A stretch of DNA of 64,000 bases. Source: Xanthomonas bromi. Lineage in GTDB: Bacteria > Pseudomonadota > Gammaproteobacteria > Xanthomonadales > Xanthomonadaceae. Position 1 is the stretch's first letter. Each line of letters starts with the position of its first letter. Below, in pieces: positions 8,704 to 18,641 of this stretch. The stretch lies in assembly GCF_900092025.1 (NCBI RefSeq), contig NZ_FLTX01000037.1, forward strand, positions 1 through 64,000. Direction: 5' to 3'. The translations under genes and the position numbers were made by a program. Under the pieces are notes generated by a model. It ran no database searches. It was given only the letters and a program-made list of their open reading frames with translations, and was not told the DNA's origin.

Positions 8704-9885
8704 ATGTCTGCACTTCATCTCCGCACGACCTGCATCGCAGCCGCATTACTGAGTCTTGTCAGCGCCACGGCAATGGCATTGACCGGCACTGCCACGCGAC
8801 CGCAACTGACCAGCAGCGAAGCAGGCACTTACACCATCGCCAAAGCCTTGGCCAAAGCCGGGCCGATCAACGCATTGGTGACCGACAACTGGAACCCCAC
8901 CGCAGGTGTTGCCCTGCTGAGTGCCGATTATGCGGTGGCTGCCGACGGCTCCACGCGCTACCGCAGCGTGCAATCCGCTATCGACGCTGCCGTCGCTGCA
9001 GGCGGCAAGACGCGTCGCTACATCAGCATCAAGGCCGGCACCTACACCGAACTGGTCTGCGTGCCGAGCAATGCGCCACCGCTAACGCTGTTCGGGCTAG
9101 GCACGAACACCGGCGACACCATCATCCGCTTCAACAATGCCAACCCCACTCCCAAGCCAGCCGGCACCGCCAGCCATCCATGTGCCAGCAACGCATCGGC
9201 CACTACGGTGGGTACCTCCAACAGTGCAACGGTCACGGTGCGCGCGGCGAATTTCGAAGCACGGCACTTACGCGTGGACAACAACTATGTCGAAGGCACC
9301 TACACCGACAACAATCAATCGGCGGTGGCGCTGGCAGTGCGTGGAGACAAGGCCAACTTCCAAGATGTCTTGGTGACCGGCAACCAGGACACCTTGTTGA
9401 TCAGCGCGACCAGTGCGTCCGATGTGATCCGTGCGTATTTCAAGAGCAGCACCATCGAGGGCGATGTCGATTTCATCTTCGGCTCCGGTGTCGGCGTATT
9501 CGATGGTGCCACCATCCGTTCCACCGGCGCACGCCTGGGCAGCAGCCGCGGCGGCTATATTTTTGCACCCAGCACGCGCCCCGGTAGCAGCTATGGTTTT
9601 CTGGCGATCAACAGCAGTTTTACCGGCGTCTCCGGTTCTCCGGACAACACTACCTATCTTGGACGTGCCTGGGACGAAAGTGTCGGCAGCCTCAGCTCCT
9701 ACGTCAACGGCACTTCGCCCAATGGCCAGGTGACGGTGCGTGATTCAACGCTGGGCAGCCATATCCGCAAGACCGCGCCATGGCATGCATCAACGGTCAG
9801 CCGCCCGTATTGCAGCAGCAATTGCACCAATTCGGCGAATCGTTTTTACGAGTATGAAAATAGCGGTGCCGGCGCAGCAGATTGA
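8704..9885 (+). CDS. Secreted pectinesterase (pectin methylesterase, CE8)
   Basis: A 393-residue protein with a signal peptide (hydrophobic AAALLSLVSATAMA, cleavage near residue 23), followed by the right-handed beta-helix of carbohydrate esterase family 8. Visible catalytic motifs are GNQDTLL, DVDFIFGSG (nucleophilic Asp) and YLGRAWDE (Arg). It removes methyl groups from plant pectin so that lyases and polygalacturonases can act, and is likely exported by type II secretion. ATG 8704 follows a purine-rich GAGAGAGAG stretch. It fits a plant-pathogen lifestyle. Confidence 0.94.
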   Translation: MSALHLRTTCIAAALLSLVSATAMALTGTATRPQLTSSEAGTYTIAKALAKAGPINALVTDNWNPTAGVALLSADYAVAADGSTRYRSVQSAIDAAVAAGGKTRRYISIKAGTYTELVCVPSNAPPLTLFGLGTNTGDTIIRFNNANPTPKPAGTASHPCASNASATTVGTSNSATVTVRAANFEARHLRVDNNYVEGTYTDNNQSAVALAVRGDKANFQDVLVTGNQDTLLISATSASDVIRAYFKSSTIEGDVDFIFGSGVGVFDGATIRSTGARLGSSRGGYIFAPSTRPGSSYGFLAINSSFTGVSGSPDNTTYLGRAWDESVGSLSSYVNGTSPNGQVTVRDSTLGSHIRKTAPWHASTVSRPYCSSNCTNSANRFYEYENSGAGAAD

Positions 9886-10227
9886 TCCAGCGCTTTACCT
9901 CGACTGCGCAGCAAGCCGGGCATCGCCCGTGCTTGCTGCGTGGCACGCGTACCTGAAATACCATCGCGTTGCTTTCGCGCTGTTCGCGTTGCGCACGTCC
10001 ATCCAGCAGCTCGACCGCAATGGCAGCAGCTTGCGAACTTGCAACAAGAGCCTGTGCGAACGGCTCCACTGCGGCGGCTTGATCCAAGCCCGATGTGCGG
10101 TTTGCGTCGTCATGGCCCGTCACTCGGTGCTGCCGGATTCGCCCATCTGCGCCAGACCCACTGAGCTGCCCCACTTGTCGTCCACAACTGGCGCGCATGC
10201 TGAGCGCAACTGAAGGATTGGCTGCGT
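9886..10227. other. Intergenic region without a recognisable gene
   Basis: This 342-base stretch lies between the converging pectinesterase and squalene/phytoene synthase-like genes. It shows no protein-like reading frame and no strong T-tailed hairpin. Confidence 0.5.
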
Positions 10228-10917
10228 TCAATCCGCGCCGCTGGCCGCACGCCAGCTATGCCAGAGCTGCTGAACCGGTGGCGGATAAGCGGCCTTACCC
10301 GCCAGCTCGCGCTGCAGACGCAGGCGTGCCAGCCGCGACCACACCCGATGCGGCCGCGCCAACGCGACTTTGCGCGGCCAGGTCTGCAACAACTGCTTGC
10401 GCCACGCGGCCGTGGCGACACCGCCCGGCGCGGCGCTGTCGCCGGCCACGCGTTGGCGTGCGTCCAGCCATTGCACCGCCACCGCAGTGGCATCGCCAGG
10501 CCGCGTGCGTGCGAACAGCACCGCTTCCACCGCAACCACGGCCTCGGCGAACGCGCGCAATGCCTCCAGCGCATGCTGCAGCGACTGCGGCTGCACGCGG
10601 GCGGCCTGCATCGCCGGCAAAGTGTCGGCCAACTGTGACCATGGCGCACGCACTGGCTCCAGCACGCGCCCTAACGGATGCCGCGAACGTTGATTCGACC
10701 AGTCGCGCAGTTCCTGCTGCCACCATGCCAGCTTGGCATCGGCCGGCAACGGATCGCCGGCGATATTCATGATGTCTTCCCATTCCTGCAGCAACGCGAA
10801 CCAGGCAGCTGCCAGGCGGCGTTGCGGCTCGGGAACGAAGGGTTCGGCAACCGACCATTCCGGCCAGCGGGTTGCCCACTTGTCGAGAAAACTGTCGAGG
10901 GCGCTGGATTGGCTCAT
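10228..10917 (-). CDS. Squalene/phytoene synthase-family-like protein, function unknown
   Basis: A 229-residue protein. The segment LPADAKLAWWQQELRDWSNQ followed by RHPLGRVLEP resembles the squalene/phytoene synthase fold pattern (RLQWWRDEL...HPVA), but the two aspartate-rich DxxxD metal motifs of true prenyl synthases are not evident. It is therefore probably a divergent, possibly non-catalytic member. It is the last gene of the minus-strand run mtaD-ubiG-gph, starting 28 bases after gph. A role near quinone metabolism is only suggested by position. Confidence 0.7.
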   Translation of the reverse strand: MSQSSALDSFLDKWATRWPEWSVAEPFVPEPQRRLAAAWFALLQEWEDIMNIAGDPLPADAKLAWWQQELRDWSNQRSRHPLGRVLEPVRAPWSQLADTLPAMQAARVQPQSLQHALEALRAFAEAVVAVEAVLFARTRPGDATAVAVQWLDARQRVAGDSAAPGGVATAAWRKQLLQTWPRKVALARPHRVWSRLARLRLQRELAGKAAYPPPVQQLWHSWRAASGAD

Positions 10918-10945
10918 GGCGGGTCCAGAAAAAAACGAAGAGAAG

Positions 10946-11611
10946 TCAGATCTGCGGCCACGTTGCCGGATTCCAAAGCGCCTGCGGCTGTTCGACCAGC
11001 ACATCGGCCTGCCAGCGCGACGGCTCGTCGTCGTCCAGGCGATACCCCCACAACACCGCGACCGACGGCATTGCCGCCGCGCGCGCAGCCAGAATGTCGC
11101 GCTCGTCGTCGCCGACATAGACGCACTGCGCAGGCGCAACGCCGAGACGCTCGGCGGCAGTCAGCAGCGGCAACGGATGCGGCTTGCGCTCGGCCAGCGT
11201 GTCGCCGCCGATCAGCACTGCGCAGCGCTGCTCCCAGCCCAGCTGCGGCAGGATCAGGCGTGCAAGATATTCGGGCTTGTTGGTGACCACGCCCCAGAGG
11301 CAACCGGCCGCTTCCAACTGCGACAACAGCTCTTCGACACCATCGAACAGCGTCGACCGGGTGCCGATCAAGCCTTCGTAGCGACGCAGGAATTCGGGTA
11401 CCAGGGCGGTGCGCGCTGCATCATCGAGCTCGGCAAAGGCCACCCCGACCATCGCACGCGCGCCTTTCGACACCACCGGGCGCAACTGTTCCAGCGCAAT
11501 CGGCGCACGCTCACGCGCGGCCAGCATTGCGTTGACCGTGGCCAACATATCCGATGCACTGTCCAGCAAGGTGCCATCCAGATCGAACAATACTGCACGC
11601 GGAAAACTCAC
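10946..11611 (-). CDS. gph: Phosphoglycolate phosphatase-like HAD hydrolase
   Basis: A 221-residue HAD-superfamily protein with motif I LFDLDGTLLDS, motif II VTNKP and motif IV VGDDERD. Gph removes phosphate from 2-phosphoglycolate formed during repair of oxidised DNA ends; in Xanthomonas-type clusters the neighbour of ubiG is annotated this way, though related HADs act on other substrates. GTG 11611 gives the usual length; an in-frame ATG 34 codons upstream lies in intergenic sequence. It follows ubiG on the same strand after 112 bases. Confidence 0.88.
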   Translation of the reverse strand: MSFPRAVLFDLDGTLLDSASDMLATVNAMLAARERAPIALEQLRPVVSKGARAMVGVAFAELDDAARTALVPEFLRRYEGLIGTRSTLFDGVEELLSQLEAAGCLWGVVTNKPEYLARLILPQLGWEQRCAVLIGGDTLAERKPHPLPLLTAAERLGVAPAQCVYVGDDERDILAARAAAMPSVAVLWGYRLDDDEPSRWQADVLVEQPQALWNPATWPQI

Positions 11612-11688
11612 GAGCCCGCCAGCCGCGACCAATGACAAGCAACCCGGCAGGAATCGGAAGACATCAACATCGCAGCCCACTGCATTTG

Positions 11689-11719
11689 CCAATCCCGAAT
11701 CCCGACTCCCCAATCCCCG
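11689..11719. repeat. AATCCCGAATCCCGACTCCCCAATCCCC-type intergenic repeat
   Basis: A degenerate run of AATCCC/ACTCCC units between ubiG and gph. It is the complement of the GGGAATCGGGAATGG-type repeat seen at 25396-25473, with a fragment also at about 30430-30445. From memory, such short repeats are scattered between Xanthomonas genes. Function unknown. Confidence 0.65.
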
Positions 11720-11723
11720 TTCG

Positions 11724-12443
11724 TCACGGCTTCACCGCATACGCGAGATAATTCACCTCGGTACGCGAGGACAGACGCGCGCGATTGCGCCACGGCTCGT
11801 AGAGCATGCCGCTGACATCTTCGAGCTGCAGGTCGGCGTTGCGCAACCAGGCCGCAAGCTCGGCGGGCTTGATGAAGTCCTTGTAGTGGTGCGTGCCCTT
11901 GGGCAACAGACGCGCGATGTATTCGGCACCCACCACGGCCAGCGCGAATGCAGCCGGGGTGCGATTGAGCGTGGACAGGAACAGCTTGCCACCCGGCTTG
12001 AGCAGGCTGGCGCAGGCGCGGATGATCGCGGCCGGGTCCGGCACGTGCTCCAGCATTTCCATGCAGGTCACCGCATCGAAACTGCCTGGCTGCTCGGCAG
12101 CGAGGTCTTCCACCGATTGCACGCGGTAGTCCACCTGCACGCCCGATTCCAGACCGTGCAAACGCGCCACCTTGACCAGCTCCGGCGCCAGGTCGATTGC
12201 GGTCACCTGTGCACCCAGGCGCGCCATCGATTCGCTGAGCAGACCGCCACCGCAGCCCACATCGAGCACGCGTGCGCCGGCAAGATCCAGCTGCGCTGAC
12301 ACATAGCCAAGACGCACCGGATTGAGCGCGTGCAGCGGCTTCTGCGGGCCGTCGGCGTCCCACCAGCGGTTGGCCAGCGCGGCGAATTTATCCAGCTCGC
12401 TCTGATGGAAATTGCCGGACGTGGGTTGCGTATTCGAATTCAT
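11724..12443 (-). CDS. ubiG: Ubiquinone biosynthesis O-methyltransferase UbiG
   Basis: A 239-residue class I SAM-dependent methyltransferase with the glycine-rich SAM motif [13 protein letters not shown] and the UbiG-typical N-terminus [20 protein letters not shown]. It performs both O-methylations in ubiquinone synthesis, associated with the inner membrane. ATG 12443 has GGAG eight bases upstream. It lies 30 bases after mtaD on the same strand, an arrangement common in Xanthomonadaceae. Confidence 0.95.
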   Translation of the reverse strand: MNSNTQPTSGNFHQSELDKFAALANRWWDADGPQKPLHALNPVRLGYVSAQLDLAGARVLDVGCGGGLLSESMARLGAQVTAIDLAPELVKVARLHGLESGVQVDYRVQSVEDLAAEQPGSFDAVTCMEMLEHVPDPAAIIRACASLLKPGGKLFLSTLNRTPAAFALAVVGAEYIARLLPKGTHHYKDFIKPAELAAWLRNADLQLEDVSGMLYEPWRNRARLSSRTEVNYLAYAVKP

Positions 12444-12473
12444 GCGGGGGCTCCGTGATGCGGTAACGCGCAC

Positions 12474-13811
12474 TCAGGCGCGGACGGTGCGGATGCGTTC
12501 GCGCCACTGCCGCGCGTTGGCAACCAGGGCGGCGGTATCCATGTCAATGAGTTCGCGCTGCACCAGTTTGGGCTTGCCGGCGATCCACACATCGGTGACC
12601 TGATGGCGGCCGGCCGAGTAGATCAACTGCGACAACACATGATGCAGCGGCTGGGTCTCCAGTGCGGCCAGATCCACGCAGATCAGGTCGGCCTGCTTGC
12701 CGATTTCGATCGAGCCGATCCTGTCGCCGAAGCCCAGTGCACGCGCACCGCCCAGCGTGGCCGCGCGCAGCGTGGTGGTGGCATCCAGCGCGGTCGCATC
12801 ATTGGCCACGGCCTTGGCCAGGATGGCGGCAGTGCGGTTCTCGCTGAACATGTCCAGGTCGTTGTTGCTGGCGCAGCCGTCGGTGCCGATGGCCAGGTTG
12901 ACGCCGGCACGCTGCAGCGCGCACGCCGGGCAGAACCCCGAGGCGAGCTTGAGATTGGATTCGGGGCAATGCACCACGCTGACGCCACGTTCGGCGCACA
13001 AATGGATTTCCGCATCGGTGAGCTGGGTCATGTGCACCGCAATCAGGCGGTCGTTGACCAAACCCAGGCGATCCAGTCGCGCCAGCGGGCGCTGACCGTA
13101 TTGCTTGATCGAATCGGCCACTTCCTGCGCGGTTTCGTGCGTGTGCAGATGCACCGGGATATCGAGCTGGTCGGCCAGCATGCGCACGCGCTCGAAGTTG
13201 GCATCGTTCACGGTGTACGGCGCATGCGGAGCGAACGCGGTGCTGATCAATGGATCGTCGCGCCACTGGTCGTGCAGCTCGCCGGCACGCGCGAAGTACT
13301 CGTCGTCCGACGATGCCCAGGCAGTGGGGAAATCGATGATCACCGCGCCCACCAGCGCACGGAAGCCGTGCTGCTTGTACACCGCCGCCTGCACATCGGC
13401 GAAGAAGTAGTTCTCGTTGACGCAAGTGGTTCCGCCGCGCAGCATTTCGGCGATCGCCAACGTGGTGCCATCGGCCACGAACTCCGGCCCGATCACCGCC
13501 GCTTCCACCGGCCAGATGTGCTGCTGCAACCACACCATCAGCGGCAGGTCGTCGGCGATGCCGCGCAACAGCGTCATCGGGTTATGCGTATGCGCATTGA
13601 CCAGGCCCGGCATCAGCGCAGCGTCCGGGCGCGACACGGTCTGCTTCGGCGCGAAACGCACGCGCGCTTCGGCGGTCGGTAGGATCGCCGCGATCGCACC
13701 ATTGCTGACCGCAACGGCATGGTCTTCCAGCACCACCGCATGCGGTTCGATCGGCACGACATAGCCGGCCTCGATCAGCAGGTCGCAAGGTTCGGGCGGG
13801 GCATTGGTCAT
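12474..13811 (-). CDS. mtaD: 5-methylthioadenosine/S-adenosylhomocysteine deaminase (TRZ/ATZ family)
   Basis: A 445-residue amidohydrolase with metal-binding NAHTHNP, HTHETAQE and GTDGCASNN motifs. Members deaminate S-adenosylhomocysteine or methylthioadenosine, the by-products of methyl transfer, which suits its place next to the methyltransferase gene ubiG. ATG 13811 overlaps the stop of the upstream gene (ATGA), which supports this start over the in-frame ATG at 13823. The exact substrate cannot be told from sequence. Confidence 0.88.
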   Translation of the reverse strand: MTNAPPEPCDLLIEAGYVVPIEPHAVVLEDHAVAVSNGAIAAILPTAEARVRFAPKQTVSRPDAALMPGLVNAHTHNPMTLLRGIADDLPLMVWLQQHIWPVEAAVIGPEFVADGTTLAIAEMLRGGTTCVNENYFFADVQAAVYKQHGFRALVGAVIIDFPTAWASSDDEYFARAGELHDQWRDDPLISTAFAPHAPYTVNDANFERVRMLADQLDIPVHLHTHETAQEVADSIKQYGQRPLARLDRLGLVNDRLIAVHMTQLTDAEIHLCAERGVSVVHCPESNLKLASGFCPACALQRAGVNLAIGTDGCASNNDLDMFSENRTAAILAKAVANDATALDATTTLRAATLGGARALGFGDRIGSIEIGKQADLICVDLAALETQPLHHVLSQLIYSAGRHQVTDVWIAGKPKLVQRELIDMDTAALVANARQWRERIRTVRA

Positions 13812-14677
13812 GAGTGGATCCATTGAAGTGAGTTGCCGAACGGCCAGGAGTCGTTGGAGCGTGGCACAGGCACATAACGCATGCCGTCGTAGCGCAGCAC
13901 CTGGCGTTGGCGGCGCGTGCGTTCGATATCGTCCGCATCCTTGACGGTAGTGGAGGTCACCAGATCGGCAGTCAATGCGATATCGGCGTAGCCGGCGTGG
14001 GTTGCTGTGTCCATCGATAGCGTGAGCGTGCCGCGCTCGGTCACCACGCCCGTCGCGCCCCAGTTGCAAAGCTCGCCTTTCACCTGCCGCCAGACAGTCA
14101 GATCCCGCTGCAGCACCGGGCGCAATCGGCGCCCTTCGCGCACCAACAAGGTCAGTGCGTCGTTGCTGTCGACATCCGGGCAACTGGCACCACGGGCAAC
14201 GTTGTGCACCACGACGCCAACCGCGCGGACGCCCTGAGCCACGTCATAGCGCGCGGTATCCAGGCGCAGACTGTCGGCAGCACGTTCGAAGGCGGCATCC
14301 TCGCCCATGTCCTGCGCGTACGACGACGCCACCTCACCCCTACCGGCATCGCGCATAGCAACGCGCAATTGAAGGGTGCGTTGGCCTGCCTCGGTCGTGG
14401 CATCGTCAGCAAACGCAATCGCCGCCAGCCGTATCGATGGGTCGTACGGCCACGGTTTGCAGGTCTGCGCCGCTACACGTTCGACCGGCATTGTCTCTGT
14501 GACGCCGACAGTCCCGCTGAACGCCGCAACCGCTGCAACCGCCGCGACGCTTTTCGCGTCGCAGGCGGTGGTGGCAGCGGCTTGTGCACACGCCGGGCAC
14601 GCCGCAAGCGCGCCACTCAGCACCATCAGGACACTGGCACTCCGTATTGCTAGACCGGACCGGCGTCCCAGGCGCAT
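13808..14677 (-). CDS. Secreted protein of unknown function
   Basis: A 289-residue protein with an N-terminal signal peptide (RSASVLMVLSGALAACPACAQA, cleavage near residue 33). The mature part is mixed alpha/beta with cysteines that could form disulfides, and ends VPRSNDSWPFGNSLQWIHS. No family was recognised. It begins four bases after efp and overlaps mtaD by four bases, so it is probably transcribed from the efp promoter. Confidence 0.75.
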   Translation of the reverse strand: MRLGRRSGLAIRSASVLMVLSGALAACPACAQAAATTACDAKSVAAVAAVAAFSGTVGVTETMPVERVAAQTCKPWPYDPSIRLAAIAFADDATTEAGQRTLQLRVAMRDAGRGEVASSYAQDMGEDAAFERAADSLRLDTARYDVAQGVRAVGVVVHNVARGASCPDVDSNDALTLLVREGRRLRPVLQRDLTVWRQVKGELCNWGATGVVTERGTLTLSMDTATHAGYADIALTADLVTSTTVKDADDIERTRRQRQVLRYDGMRYVPVPRSNDSWPFGNSLQWIHS

Positions 14678-14681
14678 CTGA

Positions 14682-15248
14682 TTACTTGACGCGCGCCGAG
14701 TATTCGCCCGAGCGGGTGTCGACTTTGATGATTTCGTCCTGATTGACGAACAACGGCACGCGCACCACCGCGCCGGTTTCCAGCGTGGCCGGCTTGCCGC
14801 CACCGCCGGAGGTATCGCCGCGCACGCCCGGATCGGTCTCGGTGATCTTGAGCTCGACGAAATTCGGCGGCTGCACCCAGATCGGCGCGCCGTTCCACAG
14901 CGTCACGATGCAGTCTTCCTCGCCCTTGAGCCACTTGTCGGCGCCGCCCATGCCGGCCTTGTCGGTCTGCACCTGCTCGAAGGTGTCCGGGTCCATGAAG
15001 TGCCAATACTCGCCATCGCTGTAGAGGTAGCGCATGTCGGTATCGACCACGTCGGCCACTTCCACGTCGTCGGTCGCCTTCATGGTCATTTCGACCACGC
15101 GCCCGGACTTGATGAAGCGATACTTCATGCGGGTGAAGGCCTGGCCCTTGCCCGGCTTGACGTATTCGGTCTCGGTGATGACCGCCGGTTCGGCGTTGAC
15201 CAGAATCTTCATGCCGTTCTTGACGTCGTTCATGCCAACAGTGGCCAT
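14682..15248 (-). CDS. efp: Translation elongation factor P
   Basis: A 188-residue protein with the three EF-P beta-barrel domains. EF-P enters the ribosomal E site and relieves stalling at polyproline. The loop [10 protein letters not shown] places Lys34 at the position that EpmA/EpmB modify with beta-lysine, which agrees with the divergent epmB gene 101 bases away. ATG 15248 gives the standard length; upstream in-frame codons lie in the divergent promoter region. Confidence 0.97.
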   Translation of the reverse strand: MATVGMNDVKNGMKILVNAEPAVITETEYVKPGKGQAFTRMKYRFIKSGRVVEMTMKATDDVEVADVVDTDMRYLYSDGEYWHFMDPDTFEQVQTDKAGMGGADKWLKGEEDCIVTLWNGAPIWVQPPNFVELKITETDPGVRGDTSGGGGKPATLETGAVVRVPLFVNQDEIIKVDTRSGEYSARVK

Positions 15249-15349
15249 GGTGCAGCTCCTCGATAAGACCACGACCCGCCACGCGGGGGCAGGTCGGATT
15301 AGAATGGGGCGCCCGCCGCAACCGGCGGGCATTGGTTTTGTGACCGCAC

Positions 15350-16378
15350 ATGATAACCGCAGCCCCCCTCGCCTTACAGCCATCTCCGCCCCCTGCCCTG
15401 CAGCCCTCGCGCTGGCAGCAGCAGTGGCGCGACGCCGTGCGCGACCCGCGCGCGCTGCTGGAACGGTTGGGTCTGGATGCGCAGGCTGCGGCGATCAGCG
15501 ATGCCGCCGCAGCGCAGTTCCCACTGCGGGTACCGCAGGCGTTCGTGGCGCGGATGCGCCATGGCGACCTCAACGACCCGCTGCTGCGTCAGGTGCTGCC
15601 GCTGGATGCGGAAATGCAGCCGGTACCAGGGTTCGGCCTGGATGCGGTGGGCGATGCCGCGGCCAAAACCGCCGCCGGGGTGATCCAGAAATACCGCGGC
15701 CGCGCCCTGCTGATCGCCACCGGCAGCTGCGCGGTGCATTGCCGCTACTGCTTCCGCCGTCACTTTCCATACGCCGAAGAGACCGCTGCACGCGATGGCT
15801 GGCGTGAGGCGGTGGCCACGATCGCCGCCGACCCCGGCATCGACGAAGTACTGCTCTCCGGCGGCGACCCGCTTTCGCTGGCCACGCCCAAGCTGGCCGA
15901 ACTCACCGACGCCCTGGCGGCCATCCCGCACCTCAAACGCCTGCGCATCCATAGCCGCCTGCCAATCGTGCTACCCGATCGCGTGGATGCGCCACTGCTG
16001 CTCTGGCTGCGCAGTCTGCCGTGGCCGGTGGCGTTCGTGCTACATGCCAACCACGCCAATGAATTCGACTCCGCTGTGGACGCGGCCATGCACGCGTTGC
16101 GCGACACCGGCGCGCACCTGCTCAACCAGGCCGTGCTGCTGCGGGGCGTCAACGACAGCGTGGATGCGCTGGCGGCGCTGAGCGAGCGCAGCTTTGCCGC
16201 CGGCGTCCTGCCCTATTACCTGCATCAGCTCGACCGGGTTGCCGGCGTGGCGCATTTCGAAGTGGACGACGCGCGCGCGCGCGCGCTGCATACCGAACTG
16301 GCCACGCGTCTTTCGGGCTACCTGGTGCCGCGATTGGTGCGGGAAATTCCCGGCGATACCGGCAAGCGGCCACTGTAA
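15350..16378 (+). CDS. epmB: EF-P beta-lysylation protein EpmB (lysine 2,3-aminomutase-like)
   Basis: A 342-residue radical SAM protein with the cluster motif [13 protein letters not shown] (CxxxCxxC) near residue 127 and SGGDPL in the SAM pocket. EpmB converts L-alpha-lysine to beta-lysine, which EpmA attaches to EF-P Lys34. It is shorter than clostridial lysine aminomutases and divergent from efp, which together favour EpmB. No epmA homologue was seen in this window. Confidence 0.94.
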   Translation: MITAAPLALQPSPPPALQPSRWQQQWRDAVRDPRALLERLGLDAQAAAISDAAAAQFPLRVPQAFVARMRHGDLNDPLLRQVLPLDAEMQPVPGFGLDAVGDAAAKTAAGVIQKYRGRALLIATGSCAVHCRYCFRRHFPYAEETAARDGWREAVATIAADPGIDEVLLSGGDPLSLATPKLAELTDALAAIPHLKRLRIHSRLPIVLPDRVDAPLLLWLRSLPWPVAFVLHANHANEFDSAVDAAMHALRDTGAHLLNQAVLLRGVNDSVDALAALSERSFAAGVLPYYLHQLDRVAGVAHFEVDDARARALHTELATRLSGYLVPRLVREIPGDTGKRPL

Positions 16379-16523
16379 TCGCTCCGGCAACAGCTGTTCG
16401 CCCATACGGCAACGAACCAGGACGCCAGACCGCGGTAGCGCGCGATGCGGCGTTTCTGACAATGCGTCATCGCGGATAAGCGCGCTGCTCTGTGGTCAGC
16501 ACATGACTGCGCGGCCGCAGCAC

Positions 16524-18641
16524 TCAACCTGCGGCGATCAGCTTGACCATATCGGCCGGGCTCAACGGCCGGCTGAACCAATAGCCCTGACCGAGATCGC
16601 AGCCGCGCTCGCGCAATAGATTGAACTGTGCTTCCTGCTCGATCCCTTCGGCAACGACGGTGATTCCCAGCGAATGCGCCATGTTGATGATGGCGGTGGT
16701 CAGGGCCAGATCGTCCGGGTCGCGCTGCAGGTCGGCGATGAAACTCTTGTCGATCTTGACCCCGTCCACCGGCACCTGGCGCAAATGGCTCAGCCCGGAA
16801 AAACCGGTCCCGAAGTCGTCCAGCCAGACCTTCACGCCGGTCCGGTGCAGTTGGTCGAGCAGGCTGGCGGCCATCATCTCGTCGCCGATCACCGCGGTCT
16901 CGGTCAGTTCCAGATGCAGGCGTGCGGCCGGCAAGCCGGACTCGGCCAGGCACTCGGCCACGATGTCGATCAGGTCGCCACTGCGCAGTTGCCGCGGCGA
17001 AACGTTGACCGACACAAACAACCCCTCGCCGACCACCGGCCATTGCGCCGCCTCCAGGCAGGCCGCACGCAGCACCTTGGGGCCGATCACTTCGATCAAG
17101 CCGCTCTGCTCGGCAATATCGATAAAGGTGGACGGTGCAATCGTCCCAAGTGCCGGGTGCTGCCAGCGCAGCAACACTTCCACGCCGACCAGCAAGCGGT
17201 CACTGGTGCGATAGATCGGCTGATAGACCAGGCGCAGCTCGTCGCGTTCCCAGGCACCGCGTAGCTCGTGCTCCATGTGCACGCGGCGCTCGACGGCATG
17301 ATCGGCGGCGCGGCTGTAGAAGCGATGACAATTTTTGCCGGCCACCTTGGCCTGGTACATGGCGATGTCGCCGTTCTTCAGCAGCGCGGTGGCGTCGCGT
17401 GCATCGTCGGGGAACAGCGTGATGCCGATCGAGGTGCCCAGGAATACCTCACGGCCCTGCACGTTCAACGGCCGGCTCAATTCGTGCACCAACCGATCGG
17501 CCAGTTGCGCGGCCAGCAGGCTGACGTCGCCATTCTGCAACAGGATCACGAACTCATCGCCGCCGAAGCGCGCCAGAATCGCATCGTCGCCGCCCAGCGC
17601 AGCAACCGCCCGATTGATGCGGCTGGCGAACTGCAGCAGAGCTTCGTCGCCTGCTTCGTGGCCCAGCGTGTCGTTGACGCGTTTGAAGTCGTCGATATCG
17701 GCGAACAGCAAAGCCAGCTTGCTGCCGGTGCTGCGCGCGGTGTTGAGCAGGTGATCCAGCCCTTCGCGGAAGCCCAGCCGGTTGGTCAGACCGGTCAGCG
17801 CGTCGGTGTAGGCCATGTGCCGCACTTCGCGGTCATGGCGGGCGATGCTTTCGCTCATGCGCCCGAACGCGGAAATGAGCTCACCGATCTCGTCGTTGCG
17901 CGGGTGTGGCGGCAGCTGTACCGCGTAGTCGCCACGTTCGATTTGTTTTGCCGCTGCCGCCAGCAGCCGGATCGGCGCCACCAGCGTGCGCTGCACGTAG
18001 ACGGCCAGCAACACCCCCAACCCCACCAGCGAGGCCAGCAGGACCAGCAGCCAGCCTAGATCGCGCTTGCCGATGGCATTGAGGTTCTGCACCAATGTCA
18101 GATTGGCGCCGGATTCGATCTTGCGCACCCGCTCACGCGACATGCCCACGCGCACGCCACCGATGCGCTGGTCGCCGATCTTGATCGGCACCGTGACATC
18201 CAGCACCTCCGGCGAGTATTGCAACACCATCGCACGCGCGCCCCGCGCCTGGGCCGCGAGCGGATCGGTCATGGCCTGGCCGTAACGCTGCAAGGTCGGC
18301 GTGCCGTCATGCACCAGCCGGCCATGGCGGTCGAACACCAGCACATAGCTCACCACCTGCTGGCGCGAGACATTGCGCACCAGCGCGCCGACCGCTCCCA
18401 GGTCGGAGTAATACAAGGGGTTGGCCAACCCCGAGGCCAGTTCGGTCGCCAGCGTTTCGCCGCGTGTGCGCAGGCTGCGATCGAACAGCTCGTGCAGGAT
18501 CTGCGCACTCAACCCGCGCACCTCGCGCTGCATGGCGCTTTGTCGCTGCAACAGCGAGGCAAGAATCGCACCGACCAGCAGCAGCGTCAGCGCCATCACC
18601 AATAGGAAGCGTGCCTGCAAGCCGAAGCGCACCTGAGTCAT
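16524..18641 (-). CDS. Membrane-bound GGDEF-EAL protein (c-di-GMP cyclase/phosphodiesterase)
   Basis: A 705-residue protein: first membrane segment (about 10-30), periplasmic sensor region (about 35-190), second membrane segment (about 195-220), HAMP, GGDEF domain with intact RFGGDEF, and EAL domain with EVL in place of EAL but with the other catalytic positions visible (NVSPRQL, ELTE, DDFGTG, KIDKSF, EGIE). Both activities are plausible. Its ATG overlaps the stop of the upstream PhnD-like gene (ATGA), so the two are translated together; the periplasmic protein probably feeds its sensor region. Confidence 0.93.
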   Translation of the reverse strand: MTQVRFGLQARFLLVMALTLLLVGAILASLLQRQSAMQREVRGLSAQILHELFDRSLRTRGETLATELASGLANPLYYSDLGAVGALVRNVSRQQVVSYVLVFDRHGRLVHDGTPTLQRYGQAMTDPLAAQARGARAMVLQYSPEVLDVTVPIKIGDQRIGGVRVGMSRERVRKIESGANLTLVQNLNAIGKRDLGWLLVLLASLVGLGVLLAVYVQRTLVAPIRLLAAAAKQIERGDYAVQLPPHPRNDEIGELISAFGRMSESIARHDREVRHMAYTDALTGLTNRLGFREGLDHLLNTARSTGSKLALLFADIDDFKRVNDTLGHEAGDEALLQFASRINRAVAALGGDDAILARFGGDEFVILLQNGDVSLLAAQLADRLVHELSRPLNVQGREVFLGTSIGITLFPDDARDATALLKNGDIAMYQAKVAGKNCHRFYSRAADHAVERRVHMEHELRGAWERDELRLVYQPIYRTSDRLLVGVEVLLRWQHPALGTIAPSTFIDIAEQSGLIEVIGPKVLRAACLEAAQWPVVGEGLFVSVNVSPRQLRSGDLIDIVAECLAESGLPAARLHLELTETAVIGDEMMAASLLDQLHRTGVKVWLDDFGTGFSGLSHLRQVPVDGVKIDKSFIADLQRDPDDLALTTAIINMAHSLGITVVAEGIEQEAQFNLLRERGCDLGQGYWFSRPLSPADMVKLIAAG

